A stretch of DNA of 64,000 bases from Augochlora pura (lineage: Eukaryota > Arthropoda > Insecta > Hymenoptera > Halictidae): the NCBI RefSeq assembly GCF_028453695.1, contig NC_135772.1, forward strand, positions 5,394,001 to 5,458,000. Direction: 5' to 3'. Position numbers and translations under genes: made by a program. This document shows positions 1-12,100 of this stretch, in pieces (positions within the stretch are counted from its first letter, which is position 1; each line of letters opens with the position of its first letter). A model generated the notes under the pieces. That model ran no database searches and was not told where the DNA came from. It saw only the letters and a program-made list of their open reading frames with translations.

Positions 1-1603
1 AGATGCAACTGGAATCGATAAAAACAAGTAACTTGGTAATTTCAATTAGTGAAGCAGCTAAGAAACGTATACATATGTATTCGTTGTCCCCCTCAACATT
101 TCCATCGTATTCCGATGGAAATTTCTTATTCAAATCATTACCTATTTGATTTCTCTTACTAGCTTATTTCTTTTATTAATCCATGCTAGTAGCAATTACG
201 ATTTTCGTATACTATTCTGCTCTATTTCGTAGAGTACTTTATTATCGAAATCTAGGAATTAACTGCTGGTAGTGCCAGCAGTGCGGTTGGCTCGTATCCG
301 ACATCGAAAGCTTTTACATTTCGATATCGTAGTGTACAAGTCGAAAACGAAAATGTAATTATCGAATAATGAACATTGGTCAAGAATATAAATTAAATTA
401 GCCATTGCGAGGTAACGTGTTATAATTCAACTGGATACCGAGAATAAGTTCCTCGTTAAATTTCTATCAGCCGTATGTAAATGTCGTTGCCGATGGTAAA
501 GAACGCGCGATGGACGTGCCTTTGAGGTTCCAGCATTATATGGGAATGAATTCATTATGAAATTTCCACGCAGCTGGGAAAATTGAATTTTTAGAGGTGC
601 GAGCCCGTAGGAATCTCATTAAAGACGGACTTTGAATGTGCAACGATCCACGGCGAAATAATTATGTATTCGCAAACATTGATATCTCAATCGAGTCCAA
701 CAAAGTTCATTAACTATTCTGAATAATTAAAGAGTTCGTTTTGAAGAAGTTATTCCGTTTGAAGCAATGTCCACGGTATGTACGTATATTTGTCCACGTC
801 TCTGTATCAATCGAATCAGACAATATTACAAGTCTTTACTGTGTGCAGCAAGTTGGAAGATTGATGTAATTTGCGCGCACAAACGTATGCAGTCTGTATT
901 AATACGACTTCGTAGAACGATAAATGTTTGAGGACAGCGATGGGTCCTCGTTCCCTAGGTTTATCGCCGACACCCTGACATAAACTGAACACTCGATTTC
1001 TGTCGAGCAATTGTAATCTAGTTTACGATTCGCAAATCGAACACGAAACCATAGATCACCACCGCTGCTAAATGCAAGCTATCAGTGTCATCCATATGAC
1101 AATGGCCAGCTTTTCAGAGAGCTCGCGCAACGGTTTCGTTTCAGTGAATGTTCGTTCTCAGGGCTACGTCCCAACGCGCGGTCCTACCCGGCAACTCGAG
1201 TAATATAAATTGTAATCGGATCGTTAACTCGATCAAGGGGGAAAAGTTCAAATACGGAATTACGTTTCGAGTCTCGAAACTCCAACCAGGCTGTTCTAAA
1301 ATTCTAAAGAACCCGTGAAATCAAATTCCACGATACTTTTGATAGTTTTGTAACAGTCTTTTCCTACCGTTTGGTCGCGAAACGATTTTATTATGAAATT
1401 TTACAAACTGAGTTGTTGTTGAACGGTGGAAGTTGACACCGATGAAATATATTAAACAATGTGAGTAACATGCGTCAAATATGCGGTGTAGCATACGCAA
1501 TATACGTATGCTGGAAATGTGTCGAAAATAATTTCACTACTTGACCGTAATAATAATCAATTAACGTGCGTATAAATTACTGTTAGCGAGCGTATTGTCG
1601 GCG

Positions 1604-1617
1604 GCGCGGCGCCGCGC
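1604..1617. repeat. 14-bp perfect GC palindrome
   Basis: The 14 bases are their own reverse complement and consist only of G and C, inside AT-rich flanks. This could form a small cruciform or be a dimeric protein-binding site. No known factor is assigned. Confidence 0.6.
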
Positions 1618-1956
1618 AACCGTTGAATCGTTAGTTCCGTTTATTAATTCAAGCGCCAGCAGGTTTTGCCGTTGTTCATTTATGAAATTCATAAAGAATG
1701 CTGCGGGAGCTTAGGCTTCGTCTATATTTACCTCGGAGCTTTTGAGCTTTAAGGTATTTAACTTTCATACGGTAAGACCGCACAGAGCAGCCCTTTTGCA
1801 CCGATGGCTTTGTTAAAAATAGTTAGAGAAGAGCGGCCGTGCCGTGTAATGTTAATTTGTAAATAAATATCGTCCTCTCCTAGAGGCGCGGTTTTATCAT
1901 TAGTCGACGAACACGCTGCTGTAATAGACATGTAATAGATATATCCCGTGTGTCAT

Positions 1957-1970
1957 ACGTACGCGTACGT
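1957..1970. repeat. 14-bp perfect palindrome of ACGT/CGCG type
   Basis: The 14 bases are their own reverse complement, built around a central ACGCGT. Function unknown. Confidence 0.6.
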
Positions 1971-3225
1971 GTTGCCAAAACGGGAAAGTTACACTAAAAA
2001 TGCCTCGAAACTCGTTATCGTAACGATTGGCGAGTTATCAGAATGTTACGGTGCTCTCGACTCGATTTCCATCCGATGGAAAGAAAAGATCAAATTTCTG
2101 ATTTGTTTTTGAACCGTGACGCGCTATTATTTTGTTCTACCTTAAAGAGATAGTATTTTCAAACTATCTATGTAGGAACATGTATCGGATGAGCATGAGA
2201 GAGATCTTATGTAGCAGAAGGTCTTCCGAGATGAGATCGTTTTGTAATTTTGTAATTTCGCTGCGAGCGATATAACTCTCGGGAAACGATGCCGTCGTAT
2301 ATTTAAAGAGAATATTCTATGAGATTGCATCTATCGATGCAAGATAAACTCAAAGAAAATCGTCTTCAAGTTGCTTTGTTCGAATTAATGTTACTAGTTT
2401 CGATGAAGCAGTTTTTAGCGTATATTACTATTCGCTTTATTTTTTTCGCTAAAATTTATTTAAAAGTTTCTTTATGTCTCGGCCGAGAAACACATTTGTC
2501 GTTTTTCTATTTATCTTATTTAGACAACGGTTTCACATTATTCATAACACTTCGTAACATGGGTGCTGGTAAAGGCACAATTATTCAAATGACAAAAGCT
2601 TCCTTAGAGAGAATAGAACGTAGAACATCGTAATTAGTTTGTTATTGTTACTTTTATCGTTTATTTTGACCTTTAAGCAGCTGAACGGAAAGTTTTTGTT
2701 TTTTATTTGCCGCATATAGTGTCCGTTAGTTTTTACAATAATTTTCTATATTAAGTGTAGTTATAAAAGTCAGGATATAGGTATCGATCGCAACGGTCAC
2801 GTTTTTTCACATGGTCACACTTTTTTTTCTTCTTTTTTTCGGACAACTCATCGCAATGAATTTTTATTATTTAATACAAACGAAATGTTTGAATCATTTA
2901 ATAATGTTATGATAAATTTCGAATTTTCCGTCGTCGATCCGAAGAATTTCACAATTCTCTGGAACAGTATTCCTGTGACATTTTCCGATAATCTATTCCC
3001 CAAACAGCATTTGGAAAGTTTGTGAAAAACGAGTTCGGAAACTTGTTGGCGAACAATTTCGAAATTTCTTCATGACCTGTCGGTTACTCTGTGCATATCA
3101 AATTATACTGGTTATGTTTGCAGAAGCACATTTATCACCTGTCATAGAATAGTATCGCTTATTAACTCGAAGACGGCTTGGCTTCGCGCGACAACACGAT
3201 GCAAGTATAAAAAGAGGTAGCATAC

Positions 3226-3264
3226 CATTAGCTTCCGCAAAAGTGGTTGTTGAAACGTTGGTTG
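3226..3264 (+). promoter_or_regulatory. TATA promoter of alpha-glucosidase gene A
   Basis: A TATAAAAA box at 3226-3233 is followed about 31 bases later by GTTGGTTG (3257-3264). The paralogous gene B has the same arrangement (TATAAAAG at 8945, GTTGGTTG at 8981). The shared layout suggests a duplicated core promoter with transcription starting near 3255. A candidate untranslated exon would run from there to a GT at 3296. The next exon would start at 3593, after an AG, five bases before the ATG. The promoter is inferred from position and from the paralogue. Confidence 0.55.
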
Positions 3265-3597
3265 CAGTTCGTACTAATTGGACTGCGAACGCACGGTAAT
3301 CAATAGATACTACGAGTTCGCCTACGGTCACGATCGTTCTGCACACCGCGAGGACTTTTGGTTTTCGTGAGCAACGATCTCACCTCTCTTTCTTTCCGTT
3401 AGTCATAGAAAATAGAAAAATTCATTAGATTGCACGAACGTGGGATGGGCTGTAGAATCGTATACATATGTGTATAATACTATAACGCTATATACATATG
3501 CATACTATGTAGTTCCTTCCAACCGCTGATACGAGTTGGATGTTTAACGGACTCGTTGACTTTTAGTTGATCCGCGTTTTTCGTGTGTTCAGGAAAC

Positions 3598-6500
3598 ATG
3601 AAGGCGATATTACTGTTTTGTGTAATGACATTGCACGCCGTTGCCGGTCGTAGCGGTCAAGAATGGTGGCGGACAATGTCTCTCTATCAGGTTTATCCGA
3701 GGAGTTTTAAAGATAGCAATGGGGATGGGCTAGGCGATATAAGAGGTAAGCGTACATAGTTTTCTGTGTCTGATTATTTTTTTCCTTCGACGTTTAGCTT
3801 AAAACGGTATAAAGATTAAAGAAACTTTCGAATGTCAACCTATTCAATTATTATTATTTTGAATCTATTAAATCAATTATAGGACAAAATGTCGAATCCG
3901 TTTTTTCTAACTAACGCTTACTTCGATTGCAGGTATCATAAGCAAGTTGGACCATATGACAGAATCGCACATCGACGCTTTCTGGGTGTCCCCCTTCTAC
4001 CCGAGCCCTATGGTCGATTTTGGTTATGATATTTCCAACTACCGTGGCATTTACGCCCCCTTTGGTACAATGAAAGATTTCGAAGATATGGTGAAAGCTG
4101 CCCATGCAAAAAATTTGAAGGTGGTCATAGATTTCGTACCTAATCATACTTCGGATCAGCACGAATGGTTTCAGAAAAGTTTGAAGAATATCAAGCCCTA
4201 CAACGATTATTACGTCTGGCACGAGGGTCGAAAACTAGAAAATGGCACCAGGGCGCCACCAAACAATTGGGTAAGTTTCACAATTATTTACCATGCACGT
4301 CCGTCGCGCTGTCCAACATTGATGATATTCCAGTCAATGCTACCCCATGGCTTTTCGAGAATTTTTGTTTGCGATCCAAAATTCTTCTAGTAACCACAGA
4401 CGTTCGCCGTTGTGAGTAAAAGAATAAAAGAAACGTGTTGTGTTTACCAGAAAACGAAGCAAGTCGTAATTTCGGCCAGGTTTAACTTTATTGGGACGCT
4501 ATTCGACCACGTTTCACGCTTTACGTTAAACTTTTTGCATATGCGCATTTCGTTCGTAATTTCCATACGTATTTCGCGAGAAGAATGATCCAGAATTTTA
4601 TACAGATTTACGTCGAAAATTCCAACGAATGGATATTAAAACGCATATTCGGTAGAATTTATGTTTCAACTCTGTATGGAAATGTAGAAACGAATTTATT
4701 CGAACGATCCCTCGTTACTCTCGCTGTACCGTTGTCCATGAGAGATTATTAACAACCAGTATTGGGTGAGTATCGTGTAATTCTGTTCCGCGGCAGCCGT
4801 ACGTTTTTCCTGCGCCGTCGAATGTATCCCAATCGATCGTCGGATTAAAAGTCGACACTATTGTACACCTCCGTACAAATTAAAAGTTTTTTCCTTTGAA
4901 CGGATCAGAAAAGATATGGTAACGATTTCTACCAATTTCTTTCATTCGTTGAGAATTTTGGCGAGTCGAAAGTAACCCTTGGCTCGATGTTATCCGCAAT
5001 ATGGAAATTATGAGATGATTAAGAGAAAGCAAAAGGACCGTGGCAATGAAAATTGGTAGAAAGATGAATGATATTAACGAACGTGTCGTAATTATTGCTT
5101 ACTTAGGGATTGTATTGTTCCTCGTAGATCAGTATATTCGGAGGATCAGCGTGGACGTGGCGATCGGAACGCAACGCGTATTATTACCATCAGTATACAA
5201 AGGAGCAACCAGATCTCAATTACTTCAATGAAAAGTTAGTACAGGAGATAAAGGTAAGCACAATTGGAACGATAATCGTAGAGTTAATCGTGGAACCACT
5301 GTGTTTTAATATCGTAAATGATATTTTCATTTGGGTCATATTTCCGAGGAGCGCGATTCGGTCCATAATGTCTGCAAATTTTTCAGGATACTTTGAAATT
5401 TTGGTTGGACAAAGGAATAGACGGAATTAGAGTGGATGCTGCCGCTCGTCTTTGCGAGAATCAAACGTTCGCGGACGAACCATTGTCGGGACTCACCAAC
5501 GACCCGAATAATTTTTCATATACAGTGAAAATCTACACCAGAGACCACCCGCGAAACTACGAGATAGTGAGAGGATGGAGCGAGATCCTTGCTCAATATA
5601 AGGGCGACAAAGTTATGATGATCGAGGCGTATACGGATTTAAATCATACGATGGAGTTTTACACTGCTGGTGCCAGCTACCCCTTTAACTTTGCAATGGT
5701 CGTAAATTTGAATTCCAGCTCAACGGCGAAAGACTGGAAATTCGTAGTCGATCGATGGATGGACAACATGCCAAAGGGTGCTACAGCTAATTGGGTGGTA
5801 AGTACAGGGAAAGAAATATTTTTTCCATGGCTCGAAATCAAAATTCAGATCACTGGAAATTGCATATTGGAAAAGGGGACAGTGTGTGAAATTAATTGCG
5901 ATAATAAGACGTTGATACGTGTTACCGTATTCGACGATAATAATAATAATACTAATAATAGGATATTTGTGGAACGTGACACTCGCGGAACCAGGAAATA
6001 TTAAAGAACGAGACCGATAGGAAACGATAACGACGCAACGTATAGCTGTCAAAACTCTCTCTTTCTCTTTCTCGTCTCTCTGTACAGGCTGGAAACCACG
6101 ATAATACGAGGTTGGTGACTCGATTGGGGCCCGATCGTGCACGAGCGATAACCGCCATGACTTTTATATTGCCCGGTGTCACTGTCACGTACAACGGCGA
6201 TGAGATCGGCATGGAGGATACATGGGTTTCCTACAAGAATACCCAAGACCCGCATGGATGCAACGAGGGTCCGGAAGGATACGAAAAAACCTCGAGGGAT
6301 CCTGTTAGATCGCCATTCCAATGGGACGCTACCACTTCCGCTGGTAAGCTCTAGATATCCTTAAGGGTTTCTAGGTCGGTTCCGAGATGAATAGGATATA
6401 CATGTACATATATGTATACATATAGGCGTTCGAAGATTTTCATTACCATCCATCCATTTGAAATACGCCGCGCATCGCCGCGTCAGAAACGTGAAAAGTT

Positions 6501-7509
6501 GAACAAAATTCATCCGTACGCTGCGGATTCGACGGATTTCTGACAACTATATGAGAGCGATAAACGAGTGAAAAGATTCCATTCAAGAATTTCGTTGAAA
6601 GGATCGATATAAAAGAAAAGAAAAAGGGGGGCGGGCGTTAGTCTAGTATAGTATACATATATAATATGTCACCGATGATTCATTCGATAAACGTAAGGCT
6701 TGGTAACTAAAGGGTAATTGGTAATTAAAGGTTTAAATGGAAACAACGTTTGCAGGATTTTCTACGAACAAGAAAACTTGGATTCCAGTTAATAGCAACT
6801 ACAAAACCGTGAACCTTGCAACAGAGAAAAAGGATAAAGATTCTTTCTATAACTTCTACAGAGATCTTGCCAGACTGAAGAAAGTAAATCCAGCTATCCG
6901 AAAAGGAAAACTAACCGACAAATTGCTGACCGACAATGTCCTCTTCATCGCTAGGTAAAGCAAGAAAGCTGCCTTCTACTTGGTTATCGTTCCGAAGAAA
7001 TTAATTGCTGTCATTAGCGTATTCTTTCGGAAACATTTACAAATGGATGTGTTCGAACGGCGCGTTACAATATTACCGATAATTGCCGAACATATTATAC
7101 TCGGTATTCCATTTTTCTTTCTCTCTTTCTTTTTGTAGAGAGACCGCGTTTCAGGGAGCCATCTACGCAATATTTAACGTTGCAAACTCGACAGAGGTTG
7201 TGGATTTGTCAGAAATTCAGAAGCGAAAATGCAAGTTGAGAGTGCACTATGCATCGTCCGGCTTTGGTCTAAAGAAGGGGTAAGTATACGTACGAGCACG
7301 CTCCTCCCTCTCGTAAAACGATTACGATATTATCATTCTTCTCGTCTAATATATTAATGAAACATGTTTAAAGTAGACAAGTCGATTTTCAGTGTAGTTG
7401 AAAACCTTTTGAATAATATTTTCCATTGATCCCTAAATCTAGGGCTCTTCTCTGTAAGAAGACCATGCAAGTTCCTCCATACGGTACAGCAATTCTAACC
7501 AGACTTTAG
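3598..7509 (+). CDS. Alpha-glucosidase A (secreted maltase, GH13_17), 8 exons
   Basis: Exons: 3598-3745, 3933-4270, 5128-5253, 5387-5797, 6088-6343, 6756-6954, 7139-7279, 7443-7509. Joined they give 1,686 bases, 561 residues plus stop, the usual length for insect maltases. Intron phases are 1,0,0,0,1,2,2 and every junction has GT and AG. Residues 1-17 are a hydrophobic signal peptide. The calcium-loop-like DSNGDGLGD follows, then DFVPNHTSDQHEWF, QPDLNY, GIRVDA (nucleophile Asp221), MMIEAYT (acid/base Glu284) and GNHD (Asp346). All catalytic residues are present. Insect GH13_17 enzymes hydrolyse sucrose and maltose; secretion into gut or gland fluid is inferred from the signal peptide. The C-terminus is short and not hydrophobic enough for a membrane anchor. 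It most resembles the bee honey alpha-glucosidase family. Start chosen as the first ATG before the signal peptide, matched by gene B. Confidence 0.95.
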
Positions 7510-7641
7510 GTAGAAGAATGGAAAGCATACACGCCCCTGTGTTACTGCTGCTATTTATTACTTTGAAAAACTGTGATGCACAGTTCAATTATTCATAGTT
7601 ATATGTTTATGCTGATATGTGTATGTACATACTGGAACTTG

Positions 7642-7647
7642 AATAAA
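7642..7647 (+). terminator. Poly(A) signal of gene A
   Basis: AATAAA lies 133 bases after the stop codon, in an AT-rich 3' flank. It is the first canonical signal seen downstream of the gene. Confidence 0.55.
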
Positions 7648-7649
7648 AA

Positions 7650-8930
7650 TGCAAACATTGCCTACGTTTCCATCGTATCTCTTCGATACATCTGTATATA
7701 ATAGCATTTTTCGTTTTTATCGAGTGTTCTTTTCTTTTGCGAAACAAAGAAATCTTCTTCCACTATGAGGAATTCCTGACAACGTCATTGTGAAATTATA
7801 CTGCAGTTACTTGATGCATACTTTGGGAAATAGTACTCGCGAGCCATCAAGGAAATGAGGTTCTAGAACTGTTTGTAGTCGATATAATGGAGGGTACATT
7901 AAAAGTTTTATTTAGCCACGTTTGCACTCGGTTATGCGCGCCACACCGAACAAGTAATCAACCCAAGTGTTGCTATTTTAAAACGATCATACTTTCGGGC
8001 TATACGTATGTTCCTGTAGCGTAGACTCTATTCCATATTAAGGTGAATTATTTTGAAAAATCCACTTTCGTTGATGTTGTAATTTGCTTCTACCCGTATT
8101 TATTATTATATATTTTACAAAGTAAACGCAGAAATAACGGTGTCGGATTGTGATGTAAGTTAGTTTAGATTAAAGCGATCGTGCACAATTGTGCGATATG
8201 ATTATAATGATACGAGATTAGTGCGGAGGATAGATAAAAATGAAATGGTCGAAATTTTTCCACGAAGCCGAGTCAATCAGATACCGATTAATCGTTGATC
8301 TGAATCGAATACACAATAACGCTATACCATCGAACGAAAACTTATCATCCTTTAACCTTATTTATCTTACGGTTAAGTGGATAATTTGAGTGCTAATCAA
8401 TTATTACACACATAATATTATATCGACCTAAATTAGATTTATATAAGCTCGTTAAAATAATCTCTTTTCCTTTAACTGCAAAATTTTCTAGCGATACGAT
8501 TAAAAATATATTATTGTCATTGGGTTCACGAATTAAGATAATTGGTTAAAACGACTGCCTCGAAATCTTTTGGTCGACTACCATAGAGATTATGAATATA
8601 CATTTGTGGAGAACTAATAAATTTGTTTCTTTGGCCGCAAAGATATTTTTCTTATTTTTATATATATTTTATAGTGTAAAATAAGATGATCGGGGTTAAA
8701 GTGCGCCTAGAACGTAAGCCTAGTTTCAAATGAATTGTAAAATATTATTGAAATACAGAAATTGATTGACAATCTATTGAATTGTTCAATTTGTGTTCGC
8801 GACCCGTTGGCTTCCTCGTGTATCAAATTACTGGGCAGCTCTGGCGGGCGGTGTTGACACCGGGCTGAACGTTCGTCGTCACCTCTGTCCCCGCATACGT
8901 AAGAAACTTTAGACCCTACTCCGCTCGAAT
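7650..8930. other. Spacer between genes A and B
   Basis: AT-rich spacer of about 1.3 kb with no supportable gene. Its last part holds the gene B promoter region. Confidence 0.6.
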
Positions 8931-8944
8931 TACACGATGCGAAG

Positions 8945-8988
8945 TATAAAAGGGGGCCGATGCGATTTGATTTCGTCGTAGTTGGTTG
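8945..8988 (+). promoter_or_regulatory. TATA promoter of alpha-glucosidase gene B
   Basis: TATAAAAG at 8945-8952 is followed by GTTGGTTG at 8981-8988. The surrounding bases resemble the gene A promoter (GAAGTATAAAAG here, CAAGTATAAAAA there). A donor-like GT at 9042 and an AG at 9165-9166, five bases before the ATG, suggest a 5' untranslated intron as in gene A. Confidence 0.55.
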
Positions 8989-9171
8989 TTATTAGATTGC
9001 TTGTTATTACGGCGGCGCTAATAGAGCTACGTGCACACGGGGTAATAAAGGACACGTCGAATTTGTCTAAAGCTCGTATCGCGACATTTTGCGGGCCACC
9101 CCGTGCAGCGCTTAGGAAATTGAGGAGTTGTATAAAGCGTATAAATCGTGTGTTTCGTGTGTCTAGGAAAC

Positions 9172-12100
9172 ATGAAGGCGACAATGTTATTTTGTCTGAC
9201 GTTATTGTACGCGGTTGCCGGTAGTCATCAAGGTGGCCAGGAATGGTGGCGGACAATGTCGCTTTATCAGATTTATCCCAGGAGCTTTAAAGACAGCGAC
9301 GGGGACGGCGTGGGTGATTTGAGAGGTAAGCGTACCACATTTTTCCAGCTCATACATTTCAAAAAGAAAAACACGCGCGCCTAATCACAGGCATTGAATT
9401 AGTTGCAATTCATTTAACGCTTTCAACTGTTAATTAAAACCAGTTTACCAACTACGTACATCGTAGTCGAAATGAGCTTTTAAATCGCTATGATCGATAG
9501 GACATCGAACTTGTCGATACAAACATGGTACAGTATACTTAAAGAATCCCGTATGTTAATTTCTAGTGGGCAATGCCTCGCAGTCGCCATTCGAGTGCGA
9601 AGGGTTAAAAGTCAACCATAATGATCGTTTTGAGAAACACAAGCCACTTGTTGATACGGCGTGATACCGAAAACAATTTCAATGTTTTATCAGTTGCATG
9701 AATATGTATTTCCGTTCTTGCTTAATTATCAAGAATGGATGAAGAACATGCGAATAAATATATCAGATTACAACTATGTCTATCTAATCGTACAATATAT
9801 TTCGAATCGTCGACCGAATCATATATTTATTATTACGACTAGTAAGCAACAAAGCCGAAGAATAAGGTAAAATAATTGCACTTAAATTGTGCAGTTACGT
9901 GAAAATGGTTTAAAAGACAAGTTATCCAATACTTAAACGGTCGGTTACATTCGGATCGTAAAACGTCGTGCGCAACATGTTTCTTTTTCTTTCGTTTTTT
10001 TCCTTTTTTTTTCTTCCGAACACCAGTGCGCTCTTCAGAATCCAAAAGAAGAAACTATATGTACATACATATATAGAAGCCGCGTGTTGCCACGTGTTGT
10101 ATGCTGTAATCGCGTTTCCTCTTATTCCCGTCTCAAAGCGTTTCGATTTGTTTACGCGATTTATGTAATTCGGCACGATGAGACAAGCAATGCAGTCGGC
10201 GTGCTTTGTGGATGCAATTAACAGAAGAGCCGAAGCGTGCGACGTTAACCGAAGGAAAAAAAAAGCGAAGCGGGAACACGGGAAACCCGAGAAAATAAAT
10301 TAACGTTGCCGCTTAAATGCGACTCTAAACTGCATCGTTTTGAAATAATGTGCGGCCAAAGCGAGACTGGAAAATAATGTCAGCTTGACATTATTTAACA
10401 AAGATTTCATCTGAATCGTACATTGTAATTGCTAAAGAATGAAGGAACGATCGAAGAGCTTCTCCGTTTAGATGGAGCATTTCAAATAGCGACGAGCAGC
10501 GATAATCTTGTTCTATCGTACACGTTGATTGATACAAAGTATCAGCTTAATATTTAATACTTGCGATTTCGGTTTGCAATCGTTATGGAACAAAAATCTT
10601 CTTATCGGTTATGGTAGAGAGATCTTTACCCCAGTTACGAAGAGAAATCTTCGACACTCTGAGACAATTGGACTCGCTTACTTTCCCATATACATATATT
10701 TTGAATACGTCGATGAACGATTTTGTTTGTTCTTAGGTATTATGAGCAAATTGGACCATCTGGTTGATTCGCACGTTGACGCCTTCTGGGTGTCTCCTAT
10801 TTATCCCAGCCCAATGGTCGATTTCGGCTACGACATTTCCGACTTTCGCAACATCGATCCCGTTTTTGGAAAAATGAAGGATTTCGAGGATTTGCTGGAT
10901 GCTGCCCACAGCAAATCTTTGAAGATGATCATGGACTTTGTGCCCAATCATTCTTCGGATAAGCACGAATGGTTTGAAAAAAGTTTGCAGAATATAAAAC
11001 CGTACAGCGATTTCTACGTTTGGCACGAGGGTAGAAAACTCGAAAATGGCACCGTGGCGCCACCAAATAATTGGGTGAGCTTCAAATTCCTGCGAACGCG
11101 AGTCGGGTGACCCCGAGGCGCGAAACATTATTTTTATGCTATTTATTTTAATATTTGTAAATTCGTATGTGAATAGAAATGTTAGTTTTAGAAGAACTTT
11201 GAAATTATTCTTTGCACGCAGGTGAGCGTGTTCGGTGGGCCAGCGTGGACTTGGCGACCGGAACGACAGGCGTATTATTTCCATCAATTTGCGCCAGAGC
11301 AACCAGACCTCAACTACGATAACGAACTCTTGGTACACGAAATGCAGGTATGTGCAGAATCTTGGCATACGATTTGATATCGATTTTGAAAATTTTCAAA
11401 CCTGTGTTAGCAATTATCTACGTGCACCGAAACGCTCAAATTACTCAAATTTCCGTCACGGGTTTACCGATTATAGTAAGATCGAATTTGATTTATAACT
11501 CGCGCCGATGTCGACGCAACATTCACGATATCTAACTATTTTATCACGATACTTGGAATCAATGTCAACAGATTCCACTGAATCTCGAAACGCTGTATCG
11601 ATGGAGAACATTTTTACCGAGATAACTATTATCTGACATGTGAAAGGTATTTGCTAATTTTTTTCGAGAGGCTGTCCTTACTGGCATACGTACGATTTCA
11701 CAATTATCCATACGAACTGTGCAAGGCAAGCTTCGCGTATTACGATTGGATACATAGGTATCAACTTATTCTGCAGCACAGTTCGATTCTGTTGATGCGC
11801 TCGACAAGATAAAATCAATGCGATATACAAATAAAATCAATGGTTTCCTGAAAAGGAAATGTGAAATTAAAAGTGATGGACGAGAAAGGAGATTTTCAAG
11901 AAGAAGGCCACTGAAACGATGTTCGTATAGGCCAAGTGTGGAAATCCGACGCTTCACTTCCAATACGGTCGTTTGTTTTTTTTCCACGAAAAGCGGAAGA
12001 AAACCGTGTCGCAAACAAATTCGATCCATCTTGTAAGATCTGCGGTCTACGCTAAGAGAAGAAATACCATTCGCATCGGCACAGCACCAGAAATATTAGG

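Larger units (their letters stand above)
1..3190. other. Upstream intergenic region, no gene recognised
   Basis: No open frame here has flanking splice sites or a recognisable domain. The longest frame (2319-2633, 104 codons) is hydrophobic and low in complexity and looks accidental. The stretch is AT-rich with scattered short palindromes (1604-1617 and 1957-1970). It probably holds upstream regulatory DNA of the first maltase gene. Confidence 0.5.

Noticed and set aside
2319..2633. 104-codon frame upstream of gene A
   Set aside because: Hydrophobic and low in complexity, no recognisable domain, AT-rich background; likely accidental.
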